Assembly: GCA_049600855.1 (NCBI GenBank)
Contig: JBMYQA010000179.1
Span: 1-12,180, forward strand
Direction of reading: 5' to 3'
Length of the DNA stretch: 12,180 nt
Source: JBMYQA01 sp049600855
GTDB taxonomy: Bacteria; Bacteroidota; Bacteroidia; Cytophagales; Flammeovirgaceae
Part shown: one piece after another, positions 1 to 7,405 of the stretch
Numbering within the stretch: position 1 is the stretch's first letter
Layout: each line of letters starts with the position of its first letter
Made by a program: the position numbers and the translations under genes
Notes under the pieces: generated by a model
Databases searched by the model: none
Seen by the model: only the letters and a program-made list of their open reading frames with translations
Told to the model about the DNA's origin: nothing

Positions 1-158
1 GTTGAAATGAACTAAATCACAACTTTGTGTAAAATGCTCTCCAAATGTAATTGTATTTTTTCGATCTTATTTGTAATTAGATGCTTGTGGTCAGTAATGG
101 CCTGATTTTATCATAACAGATACAGTATTGTTCGATCAAACTACAGTAAATGGATTCG
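1..158. other. Non-coding stretch downstream of menD
   Basis: I see no credible gene here. The stretch lies downstream of the menD stop. It holds a direct repeat TACAGTA at 121-127 and 142-148 (21 bp start to start), a short inverted repeat CACAA-CT-TTGTG at 18-29, and a perfect minus-strand TAnnTTTG box at 42-49. No GC-rich hairpin followed by a T-run marks a menD terminator. Confidence 0.5.
42..49 (-). promoter_or_regulatory. Possible -7 promoter box for a gene left of the window
   Basis: The minus strand reads TACATTTG, an exact match to the Bacteroidota -7 consensus TAnnTTTG. It would drive leftward transcription out of the window. I found no TTTG or TTG at the usual distance upstream, and an 8-base match can occur by chance in AT-rich DNA, so this is only a candidate. 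Confidence 0.2.
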
Positions 159-1859
159 CTAACGAGTAAAAAGCTGTTGAATATGTGCTTTATACCCCAA
201 ATAATCAGCTTGACCTTGCTGACTGTCGGTAAATATTTCCAATAGCTTCACGGTTTGTCCGTGGGCTAGGAGCCAATCTAATGGTGGATTTACCGCTTTC
301 GAAACATGCATTGCCTGGTATTCAAAACCAAAATCTTTTGCCAAATTACTTGCATCTAAAGCTTGTTTCGTGACAAAATATTCCGCTAATTCTTTCTGCT
401 TTCTTGGCCCATCAATCATTCTAAAAATCACACCTCCTTGATTGTTTAAGAGTACAATGCGCAAATTAGGTAAGGGGTAATTATGCCAAAATGCATTTCG
501 ATCATATAAAAATGATAAATCTCCGGTGAGTAACACATGCAGCTGCGCATTACTCAGGGCATGTCCAACGGAAGTGCTATTCGTGCCATCAATGCCACTC
601 GTTCCACGATTTGCCCATACTGTTACCTCTCTATCTGATTCTAAATTAATTAAATTAGCATAACGCACAGGCATACTGTTAGATAGGTGTAATTGCGCAT
701 GATCTGGCAATTTGGCCAAAAGTTGCTTTACCAATGCGAGTTCACTCCAGTTCGATTTATTAAAATAATGAAGATGACATTGTTTTACTTGTTGATCTAG
801 TGCTTGCCAAGTCTGCTGATAATCAGGTGTTTCTACATTGGTTCTTTTAGCAAATTCTCGGAAGAAATAAGTCGGAGATGTGCGAATAATTTTGGTAAGA
901 GATTGATATACATCGGCCACCTGACCTGCAGGTTGAATGTGCCAATGCTGTTGAGGGCGATACGCTCTTAAATATAGTTTTAGGTTTTTAGAGATGACTG
1001 ATTTGCCAAATGTAATTAATAAATCGGGTTGCAGTTCTTTTTTAAGGTCATCCGAGAGTCCTTTGCCCAAAAATGCATCTTGATGTTTAATGCTTCCTTT
1101 TACTCCATGTAAGTTGGAGATGATATCTGAAACAACAGGAATGCCTAATTTTTCTAATACGAAGTCTAGTTCTGTATCTCTTCGGTTTTGACCTCCTACA
1201 ATCAGGATTTTTTTGAACTGCTGGCATTCATTCACCAATCCACTCCACACGGATGCTGCTAATTGAGGTTCTGCCGCTACCTCTTCAATCCATTTCCCAA
1301 CTTTTCCAGCACTAGCTTCGCCTTCTTGCGGGTAAAAGGGTTCTCGAAAAGGCGCATTGATGTGAACAGGGCCTTTTGGAAAAGCATTTGCCAGGTTAAT
1401 GGCTTCGGAAATGGTACGCTCAATGTGCCAAACGGAATCGGGATGTGCGTAATCTACAGGTAATTGATAATTTCCTTTCGTATGATTCAAGTGTAACCGC
1501 TCTTGACGAATGGTTTGTCCATCTTGCTGGTCTACCCACTCTGGCGGACGGTCGGCTGTAATGATAAGCAAAGGAACTTGCTGATAAAATGCTTCTGCAA
1601 TGGCTGGTCCGTAGTTGATGGCTGCGGTTCCTGAAGTGCAGGCCAATACTACCGCTTCATCGGTTTGTTGTGCCATGCCCATGGCTATAAAACCAGCAGA
1701 TCGCTCATCACTTATGGTATATGCTTTAATTTTTGGATGTCTCGTAAACGCTAAGGTTAGTGGTGCCACTCGTGAACCTGGTGAAAGTACAATTCGATTA
1801 ATGCCGTGTTGAGCACATAAAGACGCAATATTGATGATGGGTTGTAATCTATAGCTCAC
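159..1859 (-). CDS. menD: 2-succinyl-5-enolpyruvyl-6-hydroxy-3-cyclohexene-1-carboxylate synthase MenD
   Basis: A 566-residue ThDP- and metal-dependent enzyme, close to the usual MenD length of about 550-580. It adds the succinic semialdehyde unit from 2-oxoglutarate to isochorismate, giving SEPHCHC and CO2, an early step of menaquinone synthesis in the cytosol. Visible family marks are the N-terminal SPGSR (26-30), the DERSAGF segment whose E52 should be the ThDP-activating glutamate, SGTAA (76-80), TADRPPE (101-107), NRGTSGIDG (417-425), and the ThDP/Mg motif from GDLSF (446-450) to NNQGG (472-476). The start is GTG, with AAAGGAG just upstream, which is unusually Shine-Dalgarno-like for this phylum. 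The spacing to GTG is short, but no other start exists in frame before the stop at 1923-1925. No other men gene is in the window, so any operon partners must lie to the left. The assignment is secure. Confidence 0.97.
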   Translation of the reverse strand: MSYRLQPIINIASLCAQHGINRIVLSPGSRVAPLTLAFTRHPKIKAYTISDERSAGFIAMGMAQQTDEAVVLACTSGTAAINYGPAIAEAFYQQVPLLIITADRPPEWVDQQDGQTIRQERLHLNHTKGNYQLPVDYAHPDSVWHIERTISEAINLANAFPKGPVHINAPFREPFYPQEGEASAGKVGKWIEEVAAEPQLAASVWSGLVNECQQFKKILIVGGQNRRDTELDFVLEKLGIPVVSDIISNLHGVKGSIKHQDAFLGKGLSDDLKKELQPDLLITFGKSVISKNLKLYLRAYRPQQHWHIQPAGQVADVYQSLTKIIRTSPTYFFREFAKRTNVETPDYQQTWQALDQQVKQCHLHYFNKSNWSELALVKQLLAKLPDHAQLHLSNSMPVRYANLINLESDREVTVWANRGTSGIDGTNSTSVGHALSNAQLHVLLTGDLSFLYDRNAFWHNYPLPNLRIVLLNNQGGVIFRMIDGPRKQKELAEYFVTKQALDASNLAKDFGFEYQAMHVSKAVNPPLDWLLAHGQTVKLLEIFTDSQQGQADYLGYKAHIQQLFTR

Positions 1860-2129
1860 TTCTCCTTTAAATTTTCTTGTAATAATCTCCGCAAAATGTA
1901 CGGTAAAGTTATAGTTGAATTGTTATCTTTAGGCATTAATCCACACTGGAATATAATTTTTTGGATAAAAAGACATCACTTCAATTACTTTCTACAGTCA
2001 TTACACCAAACACTCGTAGATACATTCTACTCATTACCAATAACTTACATCTTTTAGTATGATTATCGCACGAATAAACATGGCTATAATCAACAACTCG
2101 CTTTCGGTTTAACTAGCTTAACGACTAAC
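1860..2129. other. Divergent intergenic region between menD and the DUF1800 gene
   Basis: This 270-bp stretch must carry the promoters of both divergent genes. I found no exact TAnnTTTG box on the plus strand. The only symmetrical element noticed is GTAGA-TACAT-TCTAC at 2016-2030. The frame of the DUF1800 gene stays open back to a TAG at 2055-2057, but no start codon occurs before 2130. Confidence 0.4.
1892..1900 (-). promoter_or_regulatory. Weak candidate -7 box for menD
   Basis: The minus strand reads TACATTTTG, which resembles TAnnTTTG with one extra base, about 32 nt upstream of the menD GTG. No clear -33 element is seen. Confidence 0.2.
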
Positions 2130-3707
2130 ATGAACACTTTCGGATTTCTCAATCGTGTTACCTATGGCCCAAAACCCAATGAAATTTTAGCGTTAGAAAA
2201 AATAGGTTGGGAAGCATGGGTATCTAATCAACTGACACCAAACCAGAACGATCCTATCATTGATGCACTCATCAAAAGCATGGAGCTAAAAGGAACGTTT
2301 TATCTAAATGATCGGGAGGTAAAGCGAAACTTTCGATTTGAACGCTATTTTTATTCCGCTCAAGAATTATGGGCAACGATTCGCAACAAAGACACTCCAG
2401 ATCAATTCTATATTCAGCTTCCTTTTCGGGAAAGCATCTGCCTGACTTGGCTTCGCGCAGTTCATAGTCAGTGGCAGCTCAAAGAAATGATCGTGGAGTT
2501 TTGGCATAATCATTTTAATGTCAGCGCAGAAGCTGATGATTTTATTCAGCTGATGTTCCCTATCTACGATCGGGAAGTGATTCGGAAACATTGTTTTGGC
2601 AATTTCCGCAATCTACTAGAGGCTGTAGCGAAATCGCCTTGCATGCTCTATTATTTAGATAATGTATACAGCAAAGCCAGTCCTGCCAACGAAAACTATG
2701 CGCGGGAATTATTTGAATTACATACGCTAGGTGCGCAACACTATTTTAACGATTTATACGATGAATGGCGCAAGGTACCTGGTGCATGGGAAGAAGAGGC
2801 GGTCGGCTATATTGATGAAGATGTGTATGAAGCTGCACGCGCATTCACGGGTTGGACGGTTGCCAATGGCGAAGAGTTTGAAGGGGTAACTTTGCCAAAT
2901 ACAGGTGAGTTTTATTATTATGACCAATGGCACGATCATTACCAAAAACGGGTACTAGGCAAAGAGTTCAAATCACATCGTGCGCCTATGGAAGATGGTC
3001 ATAAAGTATTGGATTTAGTGGCTTATCATCCAGGCACGGCCAAACATGTATGTACGAAACTCTGTACTTGGTTAGTTGCTGATCAGCCACCTAAACGTAT
3101 TGTTGATGAAGCCGTAAGTACTTGGATTAAATACCAACATTCTGAACAACAAATTGCCAAAACCATCAACGTAATTTTACTATCGGATGAATTTAAAGAT
3201 AGTCTAGGCTCCAAAATTAAACGTCCGAATCATCTCGCGCTTTCGCTTATTCGCCAGTTAGGTGCCAAATTTAAACCAGATGAAGTGTTCTTTTGGGGCC
3301 TACAGCAAATGGGTTTTCATCAATTTACTTGGGCACTTCCTACGGGTCATCCTGATGATGCCAATTATTGGCTGACTTCAGATATGATGCTCAAACGCTG
3401 GAACGCCATGCCCTTGCTGTTATTTTCTGAATTTGATGATAACATTGACATGGTTAACTTTCAATTAACGGAACAAATGCCTGATGAACTAAACACCTTA
3501 GACGCATACATTGATTTTTGGTATCAGAAATTAAATGGAAAAGCAATTGAACAACCAACCAAAGAGCAGTTAGCACTAATCTTTAAACAAGAATTACAAG
3601 GCTATCCCGTGCATAAATTTAGGGCAGAATATCCCAAAGAATTTGACTATAAATTAAGACAGCTCGTGAGTATGATTGCAATTGCGCCCTCATTTCAAAA
3701 ACGATGA
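2130..3707 (+). CDS. DUF1800 family protein
   Basis: A 525-residue protein with the hallmarks of DUF1800 (PF08811): the N-terminal LNRVTYGPK (7-15), FWHNHFNV (124-131), ENYARELFELHTLG (188-201), DVYEAARAFTGW (231-242), and the HPGTAKHVCTKL...LVADQPP block (300-321). The biochemical role of this family is not established. Members are commonly encoded next to a DUF1501 protein, as here, where the DUF1501 gene follows after 45 bp on the same strand; the two are probably co-transcribed. No signal peptide or membrane segment is visible, and the first family motif begins at residue 7, so the start leaves no room for one. No in-frame start lies upstream before the TAG at 2055-2057. The protein may work in the cytosol, or leave the cytosol bound to its Tat-exported partner; the latter is only inference. 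Confidence 0.9.
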   Translation: MNTFGFLNRVTYGPKPNEILALEKIGWEAWVSNQLTPNQNDPIIDALIKSMELKGTFYLNDREVKRNFRFERYFYSAQELWATIRNKDTPDQFYIQLPFRESICLTWLRAVHSQWQLKEMIVEFWHNHFNVSAEADDFIQLMFPIYDREVIRKHCFGNFRNLLEAVAKSPCMLYYLDNVYSKASPANENYARELFELHTLGAQHYFNDLYDEWRKVPGAWEEEAVGYIDEDVYEAARAFTGWTVANGEEFEGVTLPNTGEFYYYDQWHDHYQKRVLGKEFKSHRAPMEDGHKVLDLVAYHPGTAKHVCTKLCTWLVADQPPKRIVDEAVSTWIKYQHSEQQIAKTINVILLSDEFKDSLGSKIKRPNHLALSLIRQLGAKFKPDEVFFWGLQQMGFHQFTWALPTGHPDDANYWLTSDMMLKRWNAMPLLLFSEFDDNIDMVNFQLTEQMPDELNTLDAYIDFWYQKLNGKAIEQPTKEQLALIFKQELQGYPVHKFRAEYPKEFDYKLRQLVSMIAIAPSFQKR

Positions 3708-3752
3708 TGGAAAGCACATGTCAACAATTATTGTAAACCAGAAAGCATAACC

Positions 3753-4988
3753 ATGAATAGAAGACAATTTTTAATTGGATGTAGTGCAGGCGCATCACTA
3801 TTAGCCACAAGCAATTTGCGGTTAATGGCTCAACCCTTTCTTCCATCGGTAAATGATTCCCTATTTGTATTGGTATTTCTCAGAGGGGGGTGTGATGGTT
3901 TGCAATTGGTTGCGCCTACTGCTGATCGGAACTTTCAGGATGCTCGTCCAAGTGGGTTAAAAGTGGGCGAACGCGGGAAGTTTCTCAAAAACGCGGTTGC
4001 AGATGTTGGTTTTCGTTTGCACCCCAAGGCCGCTGAACTTCAGGAACTCTATGAAGAAGGGCATTTGGCTGTTTTACAAGCCTGTGGATTGACGAATGGT
4101 ACGCGAAGTCATTTTAAGGCAATGGAGTTAATTGAACGAGGAATAGACAAGGATCAAAGTGTGCGTGATGGTTGGATTACACGCGCCTTTCAACAAGGAA
4201 ATTTCACGGGAAAGATTCCTGTAGTATCTGCTTCTAACGAAATGGCAGCCTCTATGATGGGATTACGCAATGCAGCTTCCATTCCCAACCTCAATGAGTT
4301 TCAGTTAATGGAAGTCATCAGACATCCTTCATTTATTCAAAAACTCTATCAAGGCACTACCCCACTCGACCAAATTGCCCAGCAAACCTTACAAACAATA
4401 GGTTTTGTGCAACAGCAACTCCCCAAATATGGCGATGGTGACGCAAAACCTTATCGGCCTCGAACTGGAGTCCGCTACCCTGATCATTGGCGTGCGGCAG
4501 AATTGAGTAATTCGTTTCAAACCCTAGCTCGATTAATTAAAATGGATGTGGGTGTACAAATGGCAAATGTTGATTTTGGAGGTTGGGATACGCACGAACA
4601 TCAGGAAAACTACTTTCCCGATTTAGTGCAGGCGCTTTCTAAAAGTTTATATGCCTTTTACCAAGATTTACGTGATTACCATGACAGACTTACCATACTC
4701 GTTATGAGTGAGTTTGGCAGGCGCTTACGTGCAAATAAAAGTGGCGGGACAGATCATGGTCATGGTAATATGATGATGGTGCTTGGCGGTAAAGTGAAGG
4801 GTGGACGCATGTATGGCAAATGGCCTACACTCGAAGCCAATGCCTTAGATAAAGGTGTAGACTTGGCCGTAACTACCGATTATCGCTCCGTCATTACCGA
4901 AATCATGCAACATCGTTTTGGCTTAAAAGATCAGCAAGCACTGTTTCCTAAATTTACTACAAAGCAAAAACTCGGCTTTATGGCTTGA
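3753..4988 (+). CDS. DUF1501 family protein with Tat signal
   Basis: A 411-residue protein of the DUF1501 family (PF07394), related by fold to the alkaline phosphatase/sulfatase superfamily. The N-terminus carries a twin-arginine motif, NRRQFL (2-7), then a hydrophobic stretch ending in LMAQ (24-27), so export in folded form through Tat is expected. Family marks are VFLRGGCDGL (41-50), LHP (89-91), SHF (119-121), GGWDTH (276-281), SEFGRR (319-324) and GTDHGHG (332-338). The Asp and His residues in these motifs are plausible metal ligands, but no substrate is known. The gene follows the DUF1800 gene by 45 bp, with no terminator between them. It ends 7 bp from the convergent stop of the next gene. 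Family and Tat export are well supported; function is unknown. Confidence 0.92.
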   Translation: MNRRQFLIGCSAGASLLATSNLRLMAQPFLPSVNDSLFVLVFLRGGCDGLQLVAPTADRNFQDARPSGLKVGERGKFLKNAVADVGFRLHPKAAELQELYEEGHLAVLQACGLTNGTRSHFKAMELIERGIDKDQSVRDGWITRAFQQGNFTGKIPVVSASNEMAASMMGLRNAASIPNLNEFQLMEVIRHPSFIQKLYQGTTPLDQIAQQTLQTIGFVQQQLPKYGDGDAKPYRPRTGVRYPDHWRAAELSNSFQTLARLIKMDVGVQMANVDFGGWDTHEHQENYFPDLVQALSKSLYAFYQDLRDYHDRLTILVMSEFGRRLRANKSGGTDHGHGNMMMVLGGKVKGGRMYGKWPTLEANALDKGVDLAVTTDYRSVITEIMQHRFGLKDQQALFPKFTTKQKLGFMA

Positions 4989-4995
4989 AAAGTGG

Positions 4996-5349
4996 CTATG
5001 ATTTTTTCCGAAATAAGTAGAATACTTCAGCGAGTAACCAAACAACGAGCATGCCTTTCAGTGCCCAAAGTGCATAGTATTCAAAAGCCGATTCTCTTAA
5101 AAACTTCCAACCCAAGGCTAATCCATTAATTCCACATAACATGATCGTAATCAAGCGAATGTAATCAAGCGGTCTTTTTATTTTTTTATCTAAAAAACGA
5201 ACGAAATACAAAATCATTAATGCAGCAAAGCCGAGTAGCACCACTACACTTGCGTATTCAGCACGCTCAATCTTCATTTTCAAACCAATCACAATAGCAA
5301 TAATTGCCATCACCAGTTGTGTTCCTAAAATCTTTCGTTGCTTCATCAT
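4996..5349 (-). CDS. Small four-helix membrane protein, function unknown
   Basis: A 117-residue protein that I do not recognise. It has four hydrophobic segments at roughly residues 9-25, 32-51, 64-82 and 91-112, with a basic loop DKKIKRP between the second and third, and it ends in RKKS. The positive-inside rule would place this loop and the C-terminal tail in the cytosol. No catalytic or binding motif is visible. Two consecutive ATG codons (5349 and 5346) could serve as start. The gene faces the DUF1501 gene with only 7 bp between stop codons and is divergent from the GNAT gene. Amino-acid composition and intact length argue for a real gene, but function cannot be read from the sequence. 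Confidence 0.72.
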   Translation of the reverse strand: MMKQRKILGTQLVMAIIAIVIGLKMKIERAEYASVVVLLGFAALMILYFVRFLDKKIKRPLDYIRLITIMLCGINGLALGWKFLRESAFEYYALWALKGMLVVWLLAEVFYLFRKKS

Positions 5350-5417
5350 GACCTTTTGCTCAGTTTAACCTTCGAATGTAACATTAGCAAATTAACGATT
5401 GGTTCCATGAAGATTGA

Positions 5418-5433
5418 AATGACTATTGTCATT
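5418..5433. repeat. Inverted repeat in the divergent 4996/5520 intergenic region
   Basis: AATGAC-TATT-GTCATT has 6-bp perfect arms and a 4-bp spacer. Further TGAC/GTCA half-sites follow at 5437-5440 (TGAC), 5453-5456 (GTCA) and 5471-5474 (TGAC); the last adjoins the -33 element of the GNAT promoter. This could be an operator for either divergent gene. No regulator is encoded nearby. Confidence 0.4.
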
Positions 5434-5469
5434 GTGTGACTTGCTTTTACCAGTCATCACGAAATTAAA

Positions 5470-5498
5470 TTGACATCACACCAGATTTGTTACATTTG
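5470..5498 (+). promoter_or_regulatory. Bacteroidota-type promoter for the GNAT gene
   Basis: TTG at 5470-5472, then 18 bp, then TACATTTG at 5491-5498, an exact match to TAnnTTTG. Transcription would start a few bases downstream, just before the ATG at 5520. The box lies inside the extension given by the alternative TTG start at 5487, which therefore argues for the ATG start. Confidence 0.55.
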
Positions 5499-5519
5499 CC
5501 TAAACTCAAGTTTTCGTGT

Positions 5520-6050
5520 ATGATACAAACCGAACGCCTCCTTCTCCGACATTGGACTCCAAATGACTTACCAGCCATGATACGGCTTAACGAAGACCAA
5601 GAAGTCATGCGTTATTTTCCAGAACAACTCAGCCCCGAACAATCGAAAGGCTTACTAGCTATCTTTATCCGCCATCAAGAAGATCACCAATTTGTGTATT
5701 TTGCAGCCGAAACGCTCGATACACAGGAGTTTATTGGCTTTATTGGGCTAAAGTGGCAAACGTATGAAAGTCATTTCACACCCTGCATCGATATTGGTTG
5801 GCGCTTACTACCTGCTGCTTGGGGCAAGGGTTACGCCACTGAAGGTGCGAAAGCTTGCCTAGCTTATGGATTTAACACCTTAAAGCTGAAGGAAATTTAT
5901 GCGATTTGTCCTGTAGTGAATCAAGCATCCGAAAAGGTGATGCAGCGCCTTGGAATGACCAAAGTTGATGAATTTAACCATCCTGCCATGCCAGAAGATA
6001 GTCCATTAAATCCATGCAACTTGTATTTGATCAAACAGGAGGAATATTAA
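5520..6050 (+). CDS. GNAT family N-acetyltransferase (RimJ/RimL-like)
   Basis: A 176-residue acetyltransferase that uses acetyl-CoA, of the Acetyltransf_3 type. Family marks are the opening TERLLLRHWTPNDL (4-17), the central strand FIGFIGL (71-77), the acetyl-CoA loop WGKGYATE (101-108), and the C-terminal NQASEKVMQRLGM (134-146), typical of RimJ/RimL-type enzymes. The target, whether a protein N-terminus or a small molecule, cannot be told from the sequence. I chose ATG 5520 over the in-frame TTG at 5487 because the family motif starts at residue 4 from this ATG and a promoter -7 box overlaps the longer version. The gene is a single unit with its own promoter. Its TAA stop overlaps that of the convergent peptidase gene. 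Confidence 0.92.
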   Translation: MIQTERLLLRHWTPNDLPAMIRLNEDQEVMRYFPEQLSPEQSKGLLAIFIRHQEDHQFVYFAAETLDTQEFIGFIGLKWQTYESHFTPCIDIGWRLLPAAWGKGYATEGAKACLAYGFNTLKLKEIYAICPVVNQASEKVMQRLGMTKVDEFNHPAMPEDSPLNPCNLYLIKQEEY

Positions 6051-7324
6051 TCTACATCTTGTCCTGCTTCATACATCACTTGATCGGCAAAGTTGGGTTT
6101 AATTTTGAGCAGGTGACACAAATTATGCATCACATTTACCTCTGCTTCTTTAATGTGTCCATCTGCTTTTGCAACCACTGCTAAGTCTCGAATCAAATTC
6201 AGTTTTTCCATATGCGATAAATGCGTACTAATTTGATTGGATAAGTGAACTACTTCCTGCTTCACTTCTTCAAAACTCATTCCTTGAATTTTTGCTCGGC
6301 ATTGGTTATATACTTGATCAGATTTTACTAAACCACTCAAGGCGTCAGATTCTTCACGCACAATTTGATCATCCGAAATGGCAATTAGGTAGCTCGCCAT
6401 AAACATGTATTCTTGCACCTTTTGTCCGTTATGAGATTCCTGAAGTTGCGAAGGCTCCATCAAGGTCATGAAATCGCGAATTTTGCTTTCCATATCTTGC
6501 TCACTCAACATGGACTTTCCTTTACCCGTTAACCGTTGATAGGTATCGCTCTTTTCAAACAACTCCAGCGCTTTGATGCGCATGGGGCTAAATGGATGTG
6601 ATTTATACCAATCTTCGGGATCAATGCTGCTACTTTCAGCCAACTCCGTTTCCAATTCTCGGTATTGATCGATGTATTCTTCCAAATTAAAATCCAGCCG
6701 ATCTGAGGTGACTCCAGAAGATAGTTTAAAAAAAGTTTTAGCAGCTACATTAAAATCTTGGCAACACAGTAGGCCAGCCCGATCTGCGGAAATCTCATTA
6801 TCGCGTTTCCAAGCAAAAAGCTTCATGGCATGTAAAGGTGAGAGGTATTCTTTCCCTACATCCATCAAACTATTAGCTGGGTATTCATGATGCAAGAAAA
6901 TGGCATGACCAATTTCATGACCAATCACAAAGGCTAACTCATCTTCTGTGAAGTTTTCTAACAAGCCTGAGGTAATCATGATGTAGATGGTATCATCCGT
7001 AGGTGGATAACAAGCCGCATTGAACTTCGCCTCTTGATATACGTAAAACTCCAGTTTAACCTTTAAGGATAGCGCTTGGGCACATCGCATCCCAATTGCA
7101 TAAAGTTTGGGTGCTAATTTGGGCGTTAATCGCAGACTGGTTTTCAACAAATGTTTGCGCGATTGCACAATGGGATTATTCCACTTCAAATGATCATAAG
7201 CCTTTTGAATGGCTGGATCTTTCAAAAACTCTAATAAACGATCGCGATCTTGATCATACACCAATGAATTTAAATCGGCATTGGAGAGTGATGCTGCATA
7301 TGGAGAAGTTTGTGTTGTATCCAT
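6047..7324 (-). CDS. M48-type zinc metallopeptidase with C-terminal TerB-like domain
   Basis: A 425-residue protein in two parts. Residues about 60-265 form an M48-like peptidase: zinc motif HEIGH (136-140) with E137 as catalytic base, third ligand E177 in NEISADRAG, and a SHPFSPMRI segment (242-250) typical of the end of M48 domains. Residues about 300-420 resemble TerB, a helical domain named for tellurite-resistance proteins, with two acidic motifs: SDDQIVREES (317-326) and ADGHIKEAE (387-395). No signal peptide, lipobox or membrane helix is visible, so it is probably cytosolic, unlike the membrane or periplasmic M48 proteases such as HtpX or BepA. The start is ATG, 81 bp after the upstream TPR gene on the same strand, so a shared transcript is possible. 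The peptidase call is firm, the TerB-like call moderate, the substrate unknown. Confidence 0.88.
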   Translation of the reverse strand: MDTTQTSPYAASLSNADLNSLVYDQDRDRLLEFLKDPAIQKAYDHLKWNNPIVQSRKHLLKTSLRLTPKLAPKLYAIGMRCAQALSLKVKLEFYVYQEAKFNAACYPPTDDTIYIMITSGLLENFTEDELAFVIGHEIGHAIFLHHEYPANSLMDVGKEYLSPLHAMKLFAWKRDNEISADRAGLLCCQDFNVAAKTFFKLSSGVTSDRLDFNLEEYIDQYRELETELAESSSIDPEDWYKSHPFSPMRIKALELFEKSDTYQRLTGKGKSMLSEQDMESKIRDFMTLMEPSQLQESHNGQKVQEYMFMASYLIAISDDQIVREESDALSGLVKSDQVYNQCRAKIQGMSFEEVKQEVVHLSNQISTHLSHMEKLNLIRDLAVVAKADGHIKEAEVNVMHNLCHLLKIKPNFADQVMYEAGQDVD

Positions 7325-7364
7325 AAGTTCTTGGAGTTAAGGGCATTGGTAAGCTGGTGAGCAG

Positions 7365-7374
7365 AACTTAAGTT
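7365..7374. repeat. 10-bp palindrome between the TPR and M48 genes
   Basis: AACTTAAGTT is a perfect 10-bp palindrome within the 81-bp gap. It could be an operator-like site for the peptidase gene, but such a short AT-rich palindrome is also expected by chance. Confidence 0.2.
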
Positions 7375-7405
7375 ACTGGTTAAGCACAAATAAAGCAAGT
7401 TTGTG

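Noticed and set aside
1263..1812. Two plus-strand reading frames within menD (1263-1463 and 1615-1812)
   Set aside because: They are shadows on the opposite strand of a well-conserved menD region and encode no recognisable protein.
2130..4988. Calling the DUF1800/DUF1501 pair a sulfatase or phosphatase system
   Set aside because: Only the DUF1501 fold is related to that superfamily. No sulfatase formylglycine motif or phosphatase nucleophile motif could be confirmed, so no enzyme activity is claimed.
5487..5519. TTG start giving an 11-residue extension of the GNAT protein
   Set aside because: A consensus -7 box (5491-5498) lies inside the extension, and the family motif begins at residue 4 from the ATG at 5520.
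6047..7324. Tellurite-resistance or defence function because of the TerB-like domain
   Set aside because: TerB-like domains occur in many contexts, and no other ter genes or defence genes are in the window.
7385..7405. CACAAA...TTTGTG inverted repeat right after the TPR stop as a terminator
   Set aside because: Only a 6-bp AT-rich stem without a T-run; too weak to call an intrinsic terminator.
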